From positions 718,501-782,500 of the forward strand of contig NW_027478390.1 of assembly GCF_051014685.1 (NCBI RefSeq): 64,000 nt of DNA, read 5' to 3'. The position numbers were made by a program, and so were the translations under genes. The notes beneath the pieces are model-generated. The model was not told where the DNA came from. It saw only the letters and a list, made by a program, of their open reading frames with translations, and ran no database searches. Positions 24,365 to 36,500 of the stretch are shown here, in pieces. The stretch is from Ptiloglossa arizonensis. Taxonomy: Eukaryota; Arthropoda; Insecta; Hymenoptera; Colletidae. Numbering within the stretch: the first letter of the stretch is position 1; the number at the start of each line of letters is the position of its first letter.

Positions 24365-27300
24365 GCTGCTCCAAACGCTTAACCGGAATGGCCTAGGGAA
24401 GAATAACCATACCGTTGTAATCGGGCGAGTTTCTACTATCAGACACAACAGGAATTTTTGGGTTTGGTCAATCCGTGCGCGAGATATGGGAGTTTCAAGC
24501 TAAGAAATGGTTGAGAAGGCAACAAATTTTGCGCACTTCTGCTGCTCCAAACGCGTGTCCTGAAAGGCCTAGGGAAAAAATACACATACCGTTGTAATCG
24601 GGCGAGTTTCTACTTTCAGACGCAACAGGAATATTTGGGTTTGGTCAATCCGTTCGCCAGATATGGTCGTTTGAAGCTGAGAAATCGTTGAGAAGACCAC
24701 AAATTTTACGCACTTCTGCTGCTCCAAACGCTTAACCAGGATGGCCTAGGGAAAAAATACACATACCGTTGTAATCGGGCGAGTTTCTGCTTTCAAACGC
24801 AACAGGAATATTCGGGTTTGGTCAATCCATTCGCGAGATATGGGAGTTTGAAGCTATGAAATGGTTGAGAAGACAACAAATTTTACGCACTTCTGCTGCT
24901 CCAAACGCTTAACCAGAATGGCCTAGGGAAAAAATACACATACCGTAGTAACCGTATGAGTTTCTAATCTCAGACGCAGCAGGAATTTTGGGGTTTGGTC
25001 AATCCGTACGCGCGATATAGGAGTTTGAATCTAAGAAATGGTTGAGAAGACAACCAATTCTTCGCACTTCTGCTGCTCCAAGCGCTTAACCGGAATGGCC
25101 TAGGGAAGAATAACCATACCGTTGTAATCGGGCGAGTTTCTACTTTCAGACTCAACAGGAATTTTTGGGTTTAGTCAATCCGTTCGCGAGATATGGGAGT
25201 CTGAAGCTAAGAAATTGTTGAGAAGGCAACAAATTTTTTGCACTTCTGCTGCTCCAATCGCTTAACCAGAATGGCCTAGGGAAAAAACACACATACCGTT
25301 GTAATCTGGCGAGTTTCTACTTTCAGACGCAACAGGAATATATGGGTTTGGTCAATCCGTTCGCCAGATATGGGCGTTTGAAGCTAAGAAATGGATGAGA
25401 AGACCACAAATTTTACGCACTTCTGCTGCTCCAAACGCGTGACCAGAAAGGCCTATGTAAAAAATACACATACCGTTGTAATCGGGCGAGTTTCTACTTT
25501 CAGACTCAATAGGAATTTTTGGGTTTAGTCAATCCGTTCGCGAGATATGGGAGTTTGAAGCTAAGAAATGGTTGAGAAGACAACAAATTTTACGCACTTC
25601 TGCTGCACCAATCGCTTAACCAGAATGGCCTAGGGAAAAAATACACATACCGTTGTAATCGGGCGAGTTTCTACTTTCAGACGCAACAGGACTTTTTGGG
25701 TTTTGTTAATCCGTTCGCGAGATATAGGAGTTTGAAGCTAAGAAATGGTTGAGAAGACAACCAATTTTTCGCACTTCTGCTGCTCCAAACGCTTAACCGG
25801 AATGGCCTAAGGAAAATATACACATACCATTGTAATCGGGCGAGTTTCTACTTTCAGACGCAACAGGAATTTTTGTGTTTGGTCAATCCGTTCGCTTGAT
25901 ATGGGAGTTTGAAGCTAAGAAATGGTTGAGAAGACAACCAATTATTCGCACTTCTGCTGCTCCAAACGCTTAACCGGAATGGCCTAGGGAAGAATAACCA
26001 TACCGTTGTAATCGGGCGAGTTTCTACTATCAGACGCAACAGGAATTTTTGGGTTCGGTCAATCCGTGCGCGAGATATGGGAGTTTCAAGCTAAGAAATG
26101 GTTGAGAAGGCAACAAACTTTTCGCCCTTCTGCTGCTCCAAACGCTTAACCAGAATGGCCTAGGGAAACAATACACATACCATTGTAATCGGGCGAGTTT
26201 CTACTTTCAGGCGCAGCAGGAATTTTTGTGTTTGGTCAATCCGTTCGCGAGATATGGGAGTTTGAAGCTAAGAAATGGTTGAGAAGGCAACATATTTTAC
26301 GCACTTCTGCTGCCCCAAACGCGTGACCAGAATGGCCTAGGGCAAAAATACACATGCCGTTGTAATCGGGCGAGTTTGTAGTTTCTGACGCGACAGGAAT
26401 TTTTGGATCTGGCCAATCCGTTCGCGAGATATGGGAGTTTGAAACTAAGAAATGGTTGAGAAGACAACAAATTTTTCGCACTACTGCTGCTGCAAACGCT
26501 TAACCAGAATGGCCTATGGAAACAATACACATACCGTAGTAATCGTATGAGTTTCTAATTTCAGACGCAGCAGGAATTTTTGGGTTTGGTCAATCCGTTC
26601 GCGAGATATAGGAGTTTGAAGCTAAGAAATGGTTGAGAAGGCAACAAATTTTTCGCACTTCTGCTGCTCCAAACGCTTAACCGGAATGGCCTAGGGAAGA
26701 ACAACCATACCGTTGTAATCGGGCGAGTTTCTACTTTCAGACTCAACAGGAACTTTTGGGTTTAGTCAATCCGTTCGCGAGATATGGGAGTCTGAAGCTA
26801 AGAAATGGTTGAGAAGACAACCAATTTTTCGCACTTCTGCTGCTCCAAACGCATAACCAGAATGGCCTAGGGAAAAAATTCCCATACCGTTGTAATCGGG
26901 CGAGTTTCTACTTTCAGACTCAACAGGAATTTTTGGGTTTAGTCAATCCGTTCGCGAGATATGGGAGTCTGAAGCTAAGAAATGATTGAGAAGGCAACAA
27001 ATTTTTCGCACTTCTGCTGCACCAATCGCTTAACCAGAATGGCCTAGGGAAAAAACACACATACCGTTGTAATCGGGCGAGTTTCTACTTTCAGACGCAA
27101 CAGGAATATTTGGGTTTGGTCAATCCGTTTGCCAGATATGGGCGTTTGAAGCTAAGAAATGGTTGAGAAGACAACAAATTTTTCGCACTTCTGCTGCACC
27201 AATCGCTTAACCAGAATGGCCTAGGGAAAAAATACACATACCGTTGTAATCGGGCGAGTTTCTACTTTCAGACACAACAGGAATTTTTGGGTTTTGTTAA

Positions 27301-28429
27301 TCCGTTCGCGAGATATAGGACTTTGAAGCTAAGAAATGGTTGAGAAGACAACCAATGTTTCGCACTTCTGCTGCTCCAAACGCTTAACCGGAATGGCCTA
27401 GGGAAGAATAACCATACCGTTGTAATCGGGCGAGTTTCTACTATCAGACACAACAGGAATTTTTGGGTTTGGTCAATCCGTGCGCGAGATATGGGAGTTT
27501 CAAGCTAAGAAATGGTTGAGAAGGCAACAAATTTTGCGCACTTCTGCTGCTCCAAACGCGTGTCCTGAAAGGCCTAGGGAAAAAATACACATACCGTTGT
27601 AATCGGGCGAGTTTCTACTTTCAGACGCAACAGGAATATTTGGGTTTGGTCAATCCGTTTGCCAGATATGGTCGTTTGAAGCTGAGAAATCGTTGAGAAG
27701 ACCACAAATTTTACGCACTTCTGCTGCTCCAAACGCTTAACCAGGATGGCCTAGGGAAAAAATACACATACCGTTGTAATCGGGCGAGTTTCTGCTTTCA
27801 AACGCAACAGGAATATTCGGGTTTGGTCAATCCATTCGCGAGATATGGGAGTTTGAAGCTATGAAATGGTTGAGAAGACAACAAATTTTACGCACTTCTG
27901 CTGCTCCAAACGCTTAACCGGAATGGCCTAAGGAAAATATACACATACCATTGTAATCGGGCGAGTTTCTACTTTCAGACGCAACAGGAATTTTTGGGTT
28001 TGGTCAATCCGTTCGCTTGATATGGGAGTTTGAAGCTAAGAAATGGTTGAGAAGACAACCAATTATTCGCACTTCTGCTGCTCCAAACGCTTAACCGGAA
28101 TGGCCTAGGGAAGAATAACCATACCGTTGTAATCGGGCGAGTTTCTACTATCAGACGCAACAGGAATTTTTGGGTTTGGTCAATCTGTGCGCGAGATATG
28201 GGAGTTTCAAGCTAAGAAATGGTTGAGAAGGCAACAAACTTTTCGCCCTTCTGCTGCTCCAAACGCTTAACCAGAATGGCCTAGGGAAACAATACACATA
28301 CCATTGTAATCGGGCGAGTTTCAACTTTCAGGCGCAGCAGGAATTTTTGTGTTTGGTCAATCCGTTCGCGAGATATGGGAGTTTGAAGCTAAGAAATGGT
28401 TGAGAAGGCAACATATTTTACGCACTTCT
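24365..28429 (+). repeat. 4,065-bp tandem duplication, copy 1 (23 monomers)
   Basis: Markers recur 4,065 bp downstream: 24,970 to 29,035, 25,854 to 29,919, 26,236 to 30,301, 27,268 to 31,333 and 27,975 to 32,040. Even rare variants are shared, such as GGGTTCGGTCAATCC near 26,055 and 30,120 and the CCGTTTGCCAGATATGGTCG copy near 27,655 and 31,720. The block contains one cassette (24,746), e, g and d-then-e monomers. Confidence 0.83.
26337..26513 (+). repeat. Monomer subtype g (GTTTGTAGTTTCTGACGCGAC)
   Basis: This divergent 177-bp form has GGGCAAAAATACACATGCCG, GTTTGTAGTTTCTGACGCGAC, TTTTTGGATCTGGCCAATCC and CACTACTGCTGCTGC. Copies near 23.3, 30.4, 32.5, 37.6, 39.8, 44.2, 50.4 and 63.7 kb mark the same position inside related multimers. 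It is a good tracer for the duplications in regions C, D and F. Confidence 0.82.
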
Positions 28430-31400
28430 GCTGCTCCAAACGCTTAACCGGAATGGCCTAGGGAAGAATAACCATACCGTTGTAATCGGGCGAGTTTCTA
28501 CTATCAGACACAACAGGAATTTTTGGGTTTGGTCAATCCGTGCGCGAGATATGGGAGTTTCAAGCTAAGAAATGGTTGAGAAGGCAACAAATTTTGCGCA
28601 CTTCTGCTGCTCCAAACGCGTGTCCTGAAAGGCCTAGGGAAAAAATACACATACCGTTGTAATCGGGCGAGTTTCTACTTTCAGACGCAACAGGAATATT
28701 TGGGTTTGGTCAATCCGTTCGCCAGATATGGTCGTTTGAAGCTGAGAAATCGTTGAGAAGACCACAAATTTTACGCACTTCTGCTGCTCCAAACGCTTAA
28801 CCAGGATGGCCTAGGGAAAAAATACACATACCGTTGTAATCGGGCGAGTTTCTGCTTTCAAACGCAACAGGAATATTCGGGTTTGGTCAATCCATTCGCG
28901 AGATATGGGAGTTTGAAGCTATGAAATGGTTGAGAAGACAACAAATTTTACGCACTTCTGCTGCTCCAAACGCTTAACCAGAATGGCCTAGGGAAAAAAT
29001 ACACATACCGTAGTAACCGTATGAGTTTCTAATCTCAGACGCAGCAGGAATTTTGGGGTTTGGTCAATCCGTACGCGCGATATAGGAGTTTGAATCTAAG
29101 AAATGGTTGAGAAGACAACCAATTCTTCGCACTTCTGCTGCTCCAAGCGCTTAACCGGAATGGCCTAGGGAAGAATAACCATACCGTTGTAATCGGGCGA
29201 GTTTCTACTTTCAGACTCAACAGGAATTTTTGGGTTTAGTCAATCCGTTCGCGAGATATGGGAGTCTGAAGCTAAGAAATTGTTGAGAAGGCAACAAATT
29301 TTTTGCACTTCTGCTGCTCCAATCGCTTAACCAGAATGGCCTAGGGAAAAAACACACATACCGTTGTAATCTGGCGAGTTTCTACTTTCAGACGCAACAG
29401 GAATATATGGGTTTGGTCAATCCGTTCGCCAGATATGGGCGTTTGAAGCTAAGAAATGGATGAGAAGACCACAAATTTTACGCACTTCTGCTGCTCCAAA
29501 CGCGTGACCAGAAAGGCCTATGTAAAAAATACACATACCGTTGTAATCGGGCGAGTTTCTACTTTCAGACTCAATAGGAATTTTTGGGTTTAGTCAATCC
29601 GTTCGCGAGATATGGGAGTTTGAAGCTAAGAAATGGTTGAGAAGACAACAAATTTTACGCACTTCTGCTGCACCAATCGCTTAACCAGAATGGCCTAGGG
29701 AAAAAATACACATACCGTTGTAATCGGGCGAGTTTCTACTTTCAGACGCAACAGGACTTTTTGGGTTTTGTTAATCCGTTCGCGAGATATAGGAGTTTGA
29801 AGCTAAGAAATGGTTGAGAAGACAACCAATTTTTCGCACTTCTGCTGCTCCAAACGCTTAACCGGAATGGCCTAAGGAAAATATACACATACCATTGTAA
29901 TCGGGCGAGTTTCTACTTTCAGACGCAACAGGAATTTTTGTGTTTGGTCAATCCGTTCGCTTGATATGGGAGTTTGAAGCTAAGAAATGGTTGAGAAGAC
30001 AACCAATTATTCGCACTTCTGCTGCTCCAAACGCTTAACCGGAATGGCCTAGGGAAGAATAACCATACCGTTGTAATCGGGCGAGTTTCTACTATCAGAC
30101 GCAACAGGAATTTTTGGGTTCGGTCAATCCGTGCGCGAGATATGGGAGTTTCAAGCTAAGAAATGGTTGAGAAGGCAACAAACTTTTCGCCCTTCTGCTG
30201 CTCCAAACGCTTAACCAGAATGGCCTAGGGAAACAATACACATACCATTGTAATCGGGCGAGTTTCTACTTTCAGGCGCAGCAGGAATTTTTGTGTTTGG
30301 TCAATCCGTTCGCGAGATATGGGAGTTTGAAGCTAAGAAATGGTTGAGAAGGCAACATATTTTACGCACTTCTGCTGCCCCAAACGCGTGACCAGAATGG
30401 CCTAGGGCAAAAATACACATGCCGTTGTAATCGGGCGAGTTTGTAGTTTCTGACGCGACAGGAATTTTTGGATCTGGCCAATCCGTTCGCGAGATATGGG
30501 AGTTTGAAACTAAGAAATGGTTGAGAAGACAACAAATTTTTCGCACTACTGCTGCTGCAAACGCTTAACCAGAATGGCCTATGGAAACAATACACATACC
30601 GTAGTAATCGTATGAGTTTCTAATTTCAGACGCAGCAGGAATTTTTGGGTTTGGTCAATCCGTTCGCGAGATATAGGAGTTTGAAGCTAAGAAATGGTTG
30701 AGAAGGCAACAAATTTTTCGCACTTCTGCTGCTCCAAACGCTTAACCGGAATGGCCTAGGGAAGAACAACCATACCGTTGTAATCGGGCGAGTTTCTACT
30801 TTCAGACTCAACAGGAACTTTTGGGTTTAGTCAATCCGTTCGCGAGATATGGGAGTCTGAAGCTAAGAAATGGTTGAGAAGACAACCAATTTTTCGCACT
30901 TCTGCTGCTCCAAACGCATAACCAGAATGGCCTAGGGAAAAAATTCCCATACCGTTGTAATCGGGCGAGTTTCTACTTTCAGACTCAACAGGAATTTTTG
31001 GGTTTAGTCAATCCGTTCGCGAGATATGGGAGTCTGAAGCTAAGAAATGATTGAGAAGGCAACAAATTTTTCGCACTTCTGCTGCACCAATCGCTTAACC
31101 AGAATGGCCTAGGGAAAAAACACACATACCGTTGTAATCGGGCGAGTTTCTACTTTCAGACGCAACAGGAATATTTGGGTTTGGTCAATCCGTTTGCCAG
31201 ATATGGGCGTTTGAAGCTAAGAAATGGTTGAGAAGACAACAAATTTTTCGCACTTCTGCTGCACCAATCGCTTAACCAGAATGGCCTAGGGAAAAAATAC
31301 ACATACCGTTGTAATCGGGCGAGTTTCTACTTTCAGACACAACAGGAATTTTTGGGTTTTGTTAATCCGTTCGCGAGATATAGGACTTTGAAGCTAAGAA

Positions 31401-32494
31401 ATGGTTGAGAAGACAACCAATGTTTCGCACTTCTGCTGCTCCAAACGCTTAACCGGAATGGCCTAGGGAAGAATAACCATACCGTTGTAATCGGGCGAGT
31501 TTCTACTATCAGACACAACAGGAATTTTTGGGTTTGGTCAATCCGTGCGCGAGATATGGGAGTTTCAAGCTAAGAAATGGTTGAGAAGGCAACAAATTTT
31601 GCGCACTTCTGCTGCTCCAAACGCGTGTCCTGAAAGGCCTAGGGAAAAAATACACATACCGTTGTAATCGGGCGAGTTTCTACTTTCAGACGCAACAGGA
31701 ATATTTGGGTTTGGTCAATCCGTTTGCCAGATATGGTCGTTTGAAGCTGAGAAATCGTTGAGAAGACCACAAATTTTACGCACTTCTGCTGCTCCAAACG
31801 CTTAACCAGGATGGCCTAGGGAAAAAATACACATACCGTTGTAATCGGGCGAGTTTCTGCTTTCAAACGCAACAGGAATATTCGGGTTTGGTCAATCCAT
31901 TCGCGAGATATGGGAGTTTGAAGCTATGAAATGGTTGAGAAGACAACAAATTTTACGCACTTCTGCTGCTCCAAACGCTTAACCGGAATGGCCTAAGGAA
32001 AATATACACATACCATTGTAATCGGGCGAGTTTCTACTTTCAGACGCAACAGGAATTTTTGGGTTTGGTCAATCCGTTCGCTTGATATGGGAGTTTGAAG
32101 CTAAGAAATGGTTGAGAAGACAACCAATTATTCGCACTTCTGCTGCTCCAAACGCTTAACCGGAATGGCCTAGGGAAGAATAACCATACCGTTGTAATCG
32201 GGCGAGTTTCTACTATCAGACGCAACAGGAATTTTTGGGTTTGGTCAATCCGTGCGCGAGATATGGGAGTTTCAAGCTAAGAAATGGTTGAGAAGGCAAC
32301 AAACTTTTCGCCCTTCTGCTGCTCCAAACGCTTAACCAGAATGGCCTAGGGAAACAATACACATACCATTGTAATCGGGCGAGTTTCAACTTTCAGGCGC
32401 AGCAGGAATTTTTGTGTTTGGTCAATCCGTTCGCGAGATATGGGAGTTTGAAGCTAAGAAATGGTTGAGAAGGCAACATATTTTACGCACTTCT
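28430..32494 (+). repeat. 4,065-bp tandem duplication, copy 2
   Basis: This block directly follows copy 1. The left junction lies at about 28,430, where an ACATATTTTACGCACTTC left part meets CGCTTAACCGG and then AAGAATAACC. The end lies near 32,494, where the copies part (CTGCTCC in copy 1, CTGCCCC in copy 2). Its own interior is part of the later 7,247-bp duplication, so duplications are nested. Confidence 0.8.
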
Positions 32495-33588
32495 GCTGCC
32501 CCAAACGCGTGACCAGAATGGCCTAGGGCAAAAATACACATGCCGTTGTAATCGGGCGAGTTTGTAGTTTCTGACGCGACAGGAATTTTTGGATCTGGCC
32601 AATCCGTTCGCGAGATATGGGAGTTTGAAACTAAGAAATGGTTGAGAAGACAACAAATTTTTCGCACTACTGCTGCTGCAAACGCTTAACCAGAATGGCC
32701 TATGGAAACAATACACATACCGTAGTAATCGTATGAGTTTCTAATTTCAGACGCAGCAGGAATTTTTGGGTTTGGTCAATCCGTTCGCGAGATATAGGAG
32801 TTTGAAGCTAAGAAATGGTTGAGAAGGCAACAAATTTTTCGCACTTCTGCTGCTCCAAACGCTTAACCGGAATGGCCTAGGGAAGAACAACCATACCGTT
32901 GTAATCGGGCGAGTTTCTACTTTCAGACTCAACAGGAACTTTTGGGTTTAGTCAATACGTTCGCGAGATATGGGAGTCTGAAGCTAAGAAATGGTTGAGA
33001 AGACAACCAATTTTTCGCACTTCTGCTGCTCCAAACGCATAACCAGAATGGCCTAGGGAAAAAATTCCCATACCGTTGTAATCGGGCGAGTTTCTACTTT
33101 CAGACTCAACAGGAATTTTTGGGTTTAGTCAATCCGTTCGCGAGATATGGGAGTCTGAAGCTAAGAAATGATTGAGAAGGCAACAAATTTTTCGCACTTC
33201 TGCTGCTCCAATCGCTTAACCAGAATGGCCTAGGGAAAAAAAACACATACCGTTGTAATCGGGCGAGTTTCTACTTTCAGACGCAACAGGAATATTTGGG
33301 TTTGGTCAATCCGTTTGCCAGATATGGACGTTTGAAGCTAAGAAATGGTTGAGAAGACAACAAATTTTTCGCACTTCTGCTGCACCAATCGCTTAACCAG
33401 AATGGCCTAGGGAAAAAATACACATACCGTTGTAATCGGGCGAGTTTCTACTTTCAGACACAACAGAAATTTTTGGGTTTTGTTAATCCGTTCGCGAGAT
33501 ATAGGACTTTGAAGCTAAGAAATGGTTGAGAAGACAACCAATGTTTCGCACTTCTGCTGCTCCAAACGCTTAACCGGAATGGCCTAGG
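31986..33588 (+). repeat. 2,121-bp (12-monomer) duplication within copy 1
   Basis: This stretch matches about 29,865-31,467 with a shift of 2,121 bp (30,301 to 32,422; 30,626 to 32,747). The match ends where CTAGGGAAGAATAACC in the first copy is replaced by CTAGGGAAAAAATACAC in the second. The same internal repeat is present in the second 7,247-bp block (37,548 to 39,669), so it predates that larger duplication. Confidence 0.8.
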
Positions 33589-36500
33589 GAAAAAATACAC
33601 ATACCGTTGTAATCGGGCGAGTTTCTACTTTCAGACGCAACAGGAATTTTTGGGTTTTGTTAATCCGTTCGCGAGATACAGGACTTTGAAGCTAAGAAAT
33701 GGTTGAGAAGACAACCAATGTTTCGCACTTCTGCTGCTCCAAACGCTTAACCGGAATGGCCTAAGGGAAATATACACATACCATTGTAATCGGGCGAGTT
33801 TCTACTTTCAGACGCAACAGGAATTTTTGGGTTTGGTCAATCCGTTCGCGAGATATAGGAGTTTGAAGCTAAGAAATGGTTGAGAAGGCAACAAATTTTT
33901 CGCACTTCTGCTGCTCCAAACGCTTAACCAGAATGGCGCAGGGAAAAAATACACATACCGTTGTAATCGGGCGAGTTTCTATTTCAGACGCAACAGCAAT
34001 TTTTGGGTTTGGTCAATCCGTTCGCGAGATATGGGAGTTTGAAGCTAAGAAATGGTTGAGAAGGCAACAAATTTTTCGCACTTCTGCTGCTCCAAACGCT
34101 TAACCGGAATGGCCTAGGGAAGAACAACCATACCGTTGTAATGGGGCGAGTTTCTACTTTCAGACTCAACAGGAATTGTTGGGTTTAGTCAATCCGTTCG
34201 CGAGATATGGGAGTCTGAAGCTAAGAAATGGTTGAGAAGACAACCAATTTTTCGCACTTCTGCTGCTCCAAACGCTTAACCGGAATGGCCTAAGGAAAAT
34301 AAACACATACCGTTGTAATCGGGCGAGCTTCTACTTTCAGACGCAACAGGAATTTTTGGGTTTGGTCAATCCGTTCGCGAGATGTAGGAGTTTGAAGCTA
34401 AGAAATGGTTGAGAAGGCAATAAATTTTTGGCACTTTTGCTGCTCCAATCGCTTAACCAGAATGGCCTAGGGAAAAAACACACATACCGTTGTAATCGGG
34501 CGAGTTTCTACTTTCAGACGCAACAGGAATATTTGGGTTTGGTCAATCCGTTTGCCTGATATGGGCGTTTGAAGCTATGAAATGGTTGAGAACGAAACAA
34601 ATTTTTCGCACTTCTGCTGCTCCAAACGCGTAACCAGAATGGCCTAGGTAAAAAATACACATACCGTAATAATCGTATGAGTTTCTAATTTCAGACGCAG
34701 CAGGAATTTTTGGGTTTGGTCAATCCGTTCGCGAGATATAGGAGTTTGAAGCTAAGAAATGGTTGAGAAGACAACCAATTTTTCGCACTTCTGCTGCTCC
34801 AAACGCTTAACCGGAATTGCCTAAGGAAAATATACTCATACCATTGCAATCGGGCGAGTTTCTACTTTCAGACGCAACAGGAATTTTTGGGTTTGGCCAA
34901 TCCGTTCGCTTGAGATGGGAGTTTGAAGCTAAGAAATGGTTGAGAACACAACAAATTTTTCGCACTTCTGCTGCTCCAAACGCTTAACCAGAATGGCGCA
35001 GGGAAAAAATACACATACCGTTGTAATCGGGCGAGTTTCTATTTCAGACGCAACAGCAATTTTTGGGTTTGTTCAATCCGTTCGCGAGATATGGGAGTTT
35101 GAAGCTAAGAAATGGTTGAGAAGACAACAAATTTTACGCGCTTCTGCTGCTCCAAACGCGTGACCAGAAAGGCCTAGTGAAAAAATTCACATACCATTGT
35201 AATCGGGCGAGTTTCTACTTTCAGGCGCAGCAGGAATTTTTGTGTTTGGTCAATCCGTTCGCGAGATATGGGAGTTTGAAGCTATGAAATGGTTGAGAAG
35301 ACAACAAATTTTTGGCACTTTTGCTGCTCCAAACGCATAACCAGAATGGCCTAGGGAAAAAATACCCATACCGTTGTAATCGGGCGAGTTTCTACTTTCA
35401 GACTCAACAGGAATTTTTGGGTTTGGTCAATCCGTGCGCGAGATATGGGAGTTTCAAGCTAAGAAATGGTTGAGAAGGCAACAAACTTTTCGCCCTTCTG
35501 CTGCTCCAAACGCTTAACCAGAATGGCCTAGGGAAACAATACACATACCATTGTAATCGGGCGAGTTTCAACTTTCAGGCGCAGCAGGAATTTTTGTGTT
35601 TGGTCAATCCGTTCGCGAGATATGGGAGTTTGAAGCTAAGAAATGGTTGAGAAGGCAACATATTTTACGCACTTCTGCTGCTCCAAACGCTTAACCGGAA
35701 TGGCCTAGGGAAGAATAACCATACCGTTGTAATCGGGCGAGTTTCTACTATCAGACACAACAGGAATTTTTGGGTTTGGTCAATCCGTGCGCGAGATATG
35801 GGAGTTTCAAGCTAAGAAATGGTTGAGAAGGCAACAAATTTTGCGCACTTCTGCTGCTCCAAACGCGTGTCCTGAAAGGCCTAGGGAAAAAATACACATA
35901 CCGTTGTAATCGGGCGAGTTTCTACTTTCAGACGCAACAGGAATATTTGGGTTTGGTCAATCCGTTCGCCAGATATGGTCGTTTGAAGCTGAGAAATCGT
36001 TGAGAAGACCACAAATTTTACGCACTTCTGCTGCTCCAAACGCTTAACCAGGATGGCCTAGGGAAAAAATACACATACCGTTGTAATCGGGCGAGTTTCT
36101 GCTTTCAAACGCAACAGGAATATTCGGGTTTGGTCAATCCATTCGCGAGATATGGGAGTTTGAAGCTATGAAATGGTTGAGAAGACAACAAATTTTACGC
36201 ACTTCTGCTGCTCCAAACGCTTAACCAGAATGGCCTAGGGAAAAAATACACATACCGTAGTAACCGTATGAGTTTCTAATCTCAGACGCAGCAGGAATTT
36301 TGGGGTTTGGTCAATCCGTACGCGCGATATAGGAGTTTGAATCTAAGAAATGGTTGAGAAGACAACCAATTCTTCGCACTTCTGCTGCTCCAAGCGCTTA
36401 ACCGGAATGGCCTAGGGAAGAATAACCATACCGTTGTAATCGGGCGAGTTTCTACTTTCAGACTCAACAGGAATTTTTGGGTTTAGTCAATCCGTTCGCG

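Larger units (their letters stand above)
28160..35406 (+). repeat. 7,247-bp tandem segmental duplication, copy 1 (41 monomers)
   Basis: Markers in this block recur 7,247 bp downstream: 29,035 to 36,282, 29,919 to 37,166, 30,301 to 37,548, 33,876 to 41,123 and 34,936 to 42,183. The copies look almost identical. Differences I noticed include AAAAAAAACACATACC against AAAAAACACACATACC near 33,240/40,487, and CAACAGAAATTTTT against CAACAGGAATTTTT near 33,466/40,713. The right edge lies in GACTCAACAGGAATTTTTGG near 35,407. The block holds the 2,121-bp internal duplication and the divergent stretch 33.6-35.4 kb. Confidence 0.87.

Noticed and set aside
33876..34103. Plus-strand open frames of 75 codons at 33,876, 34,936, 41,123, 42,183 and 61,825
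   Set aside because: They arise where a TTTCTATTTCAG variant lacks one base and shifts the frame past a stop codon. The copies are explained by the larger duplications, not by a conserved gene.
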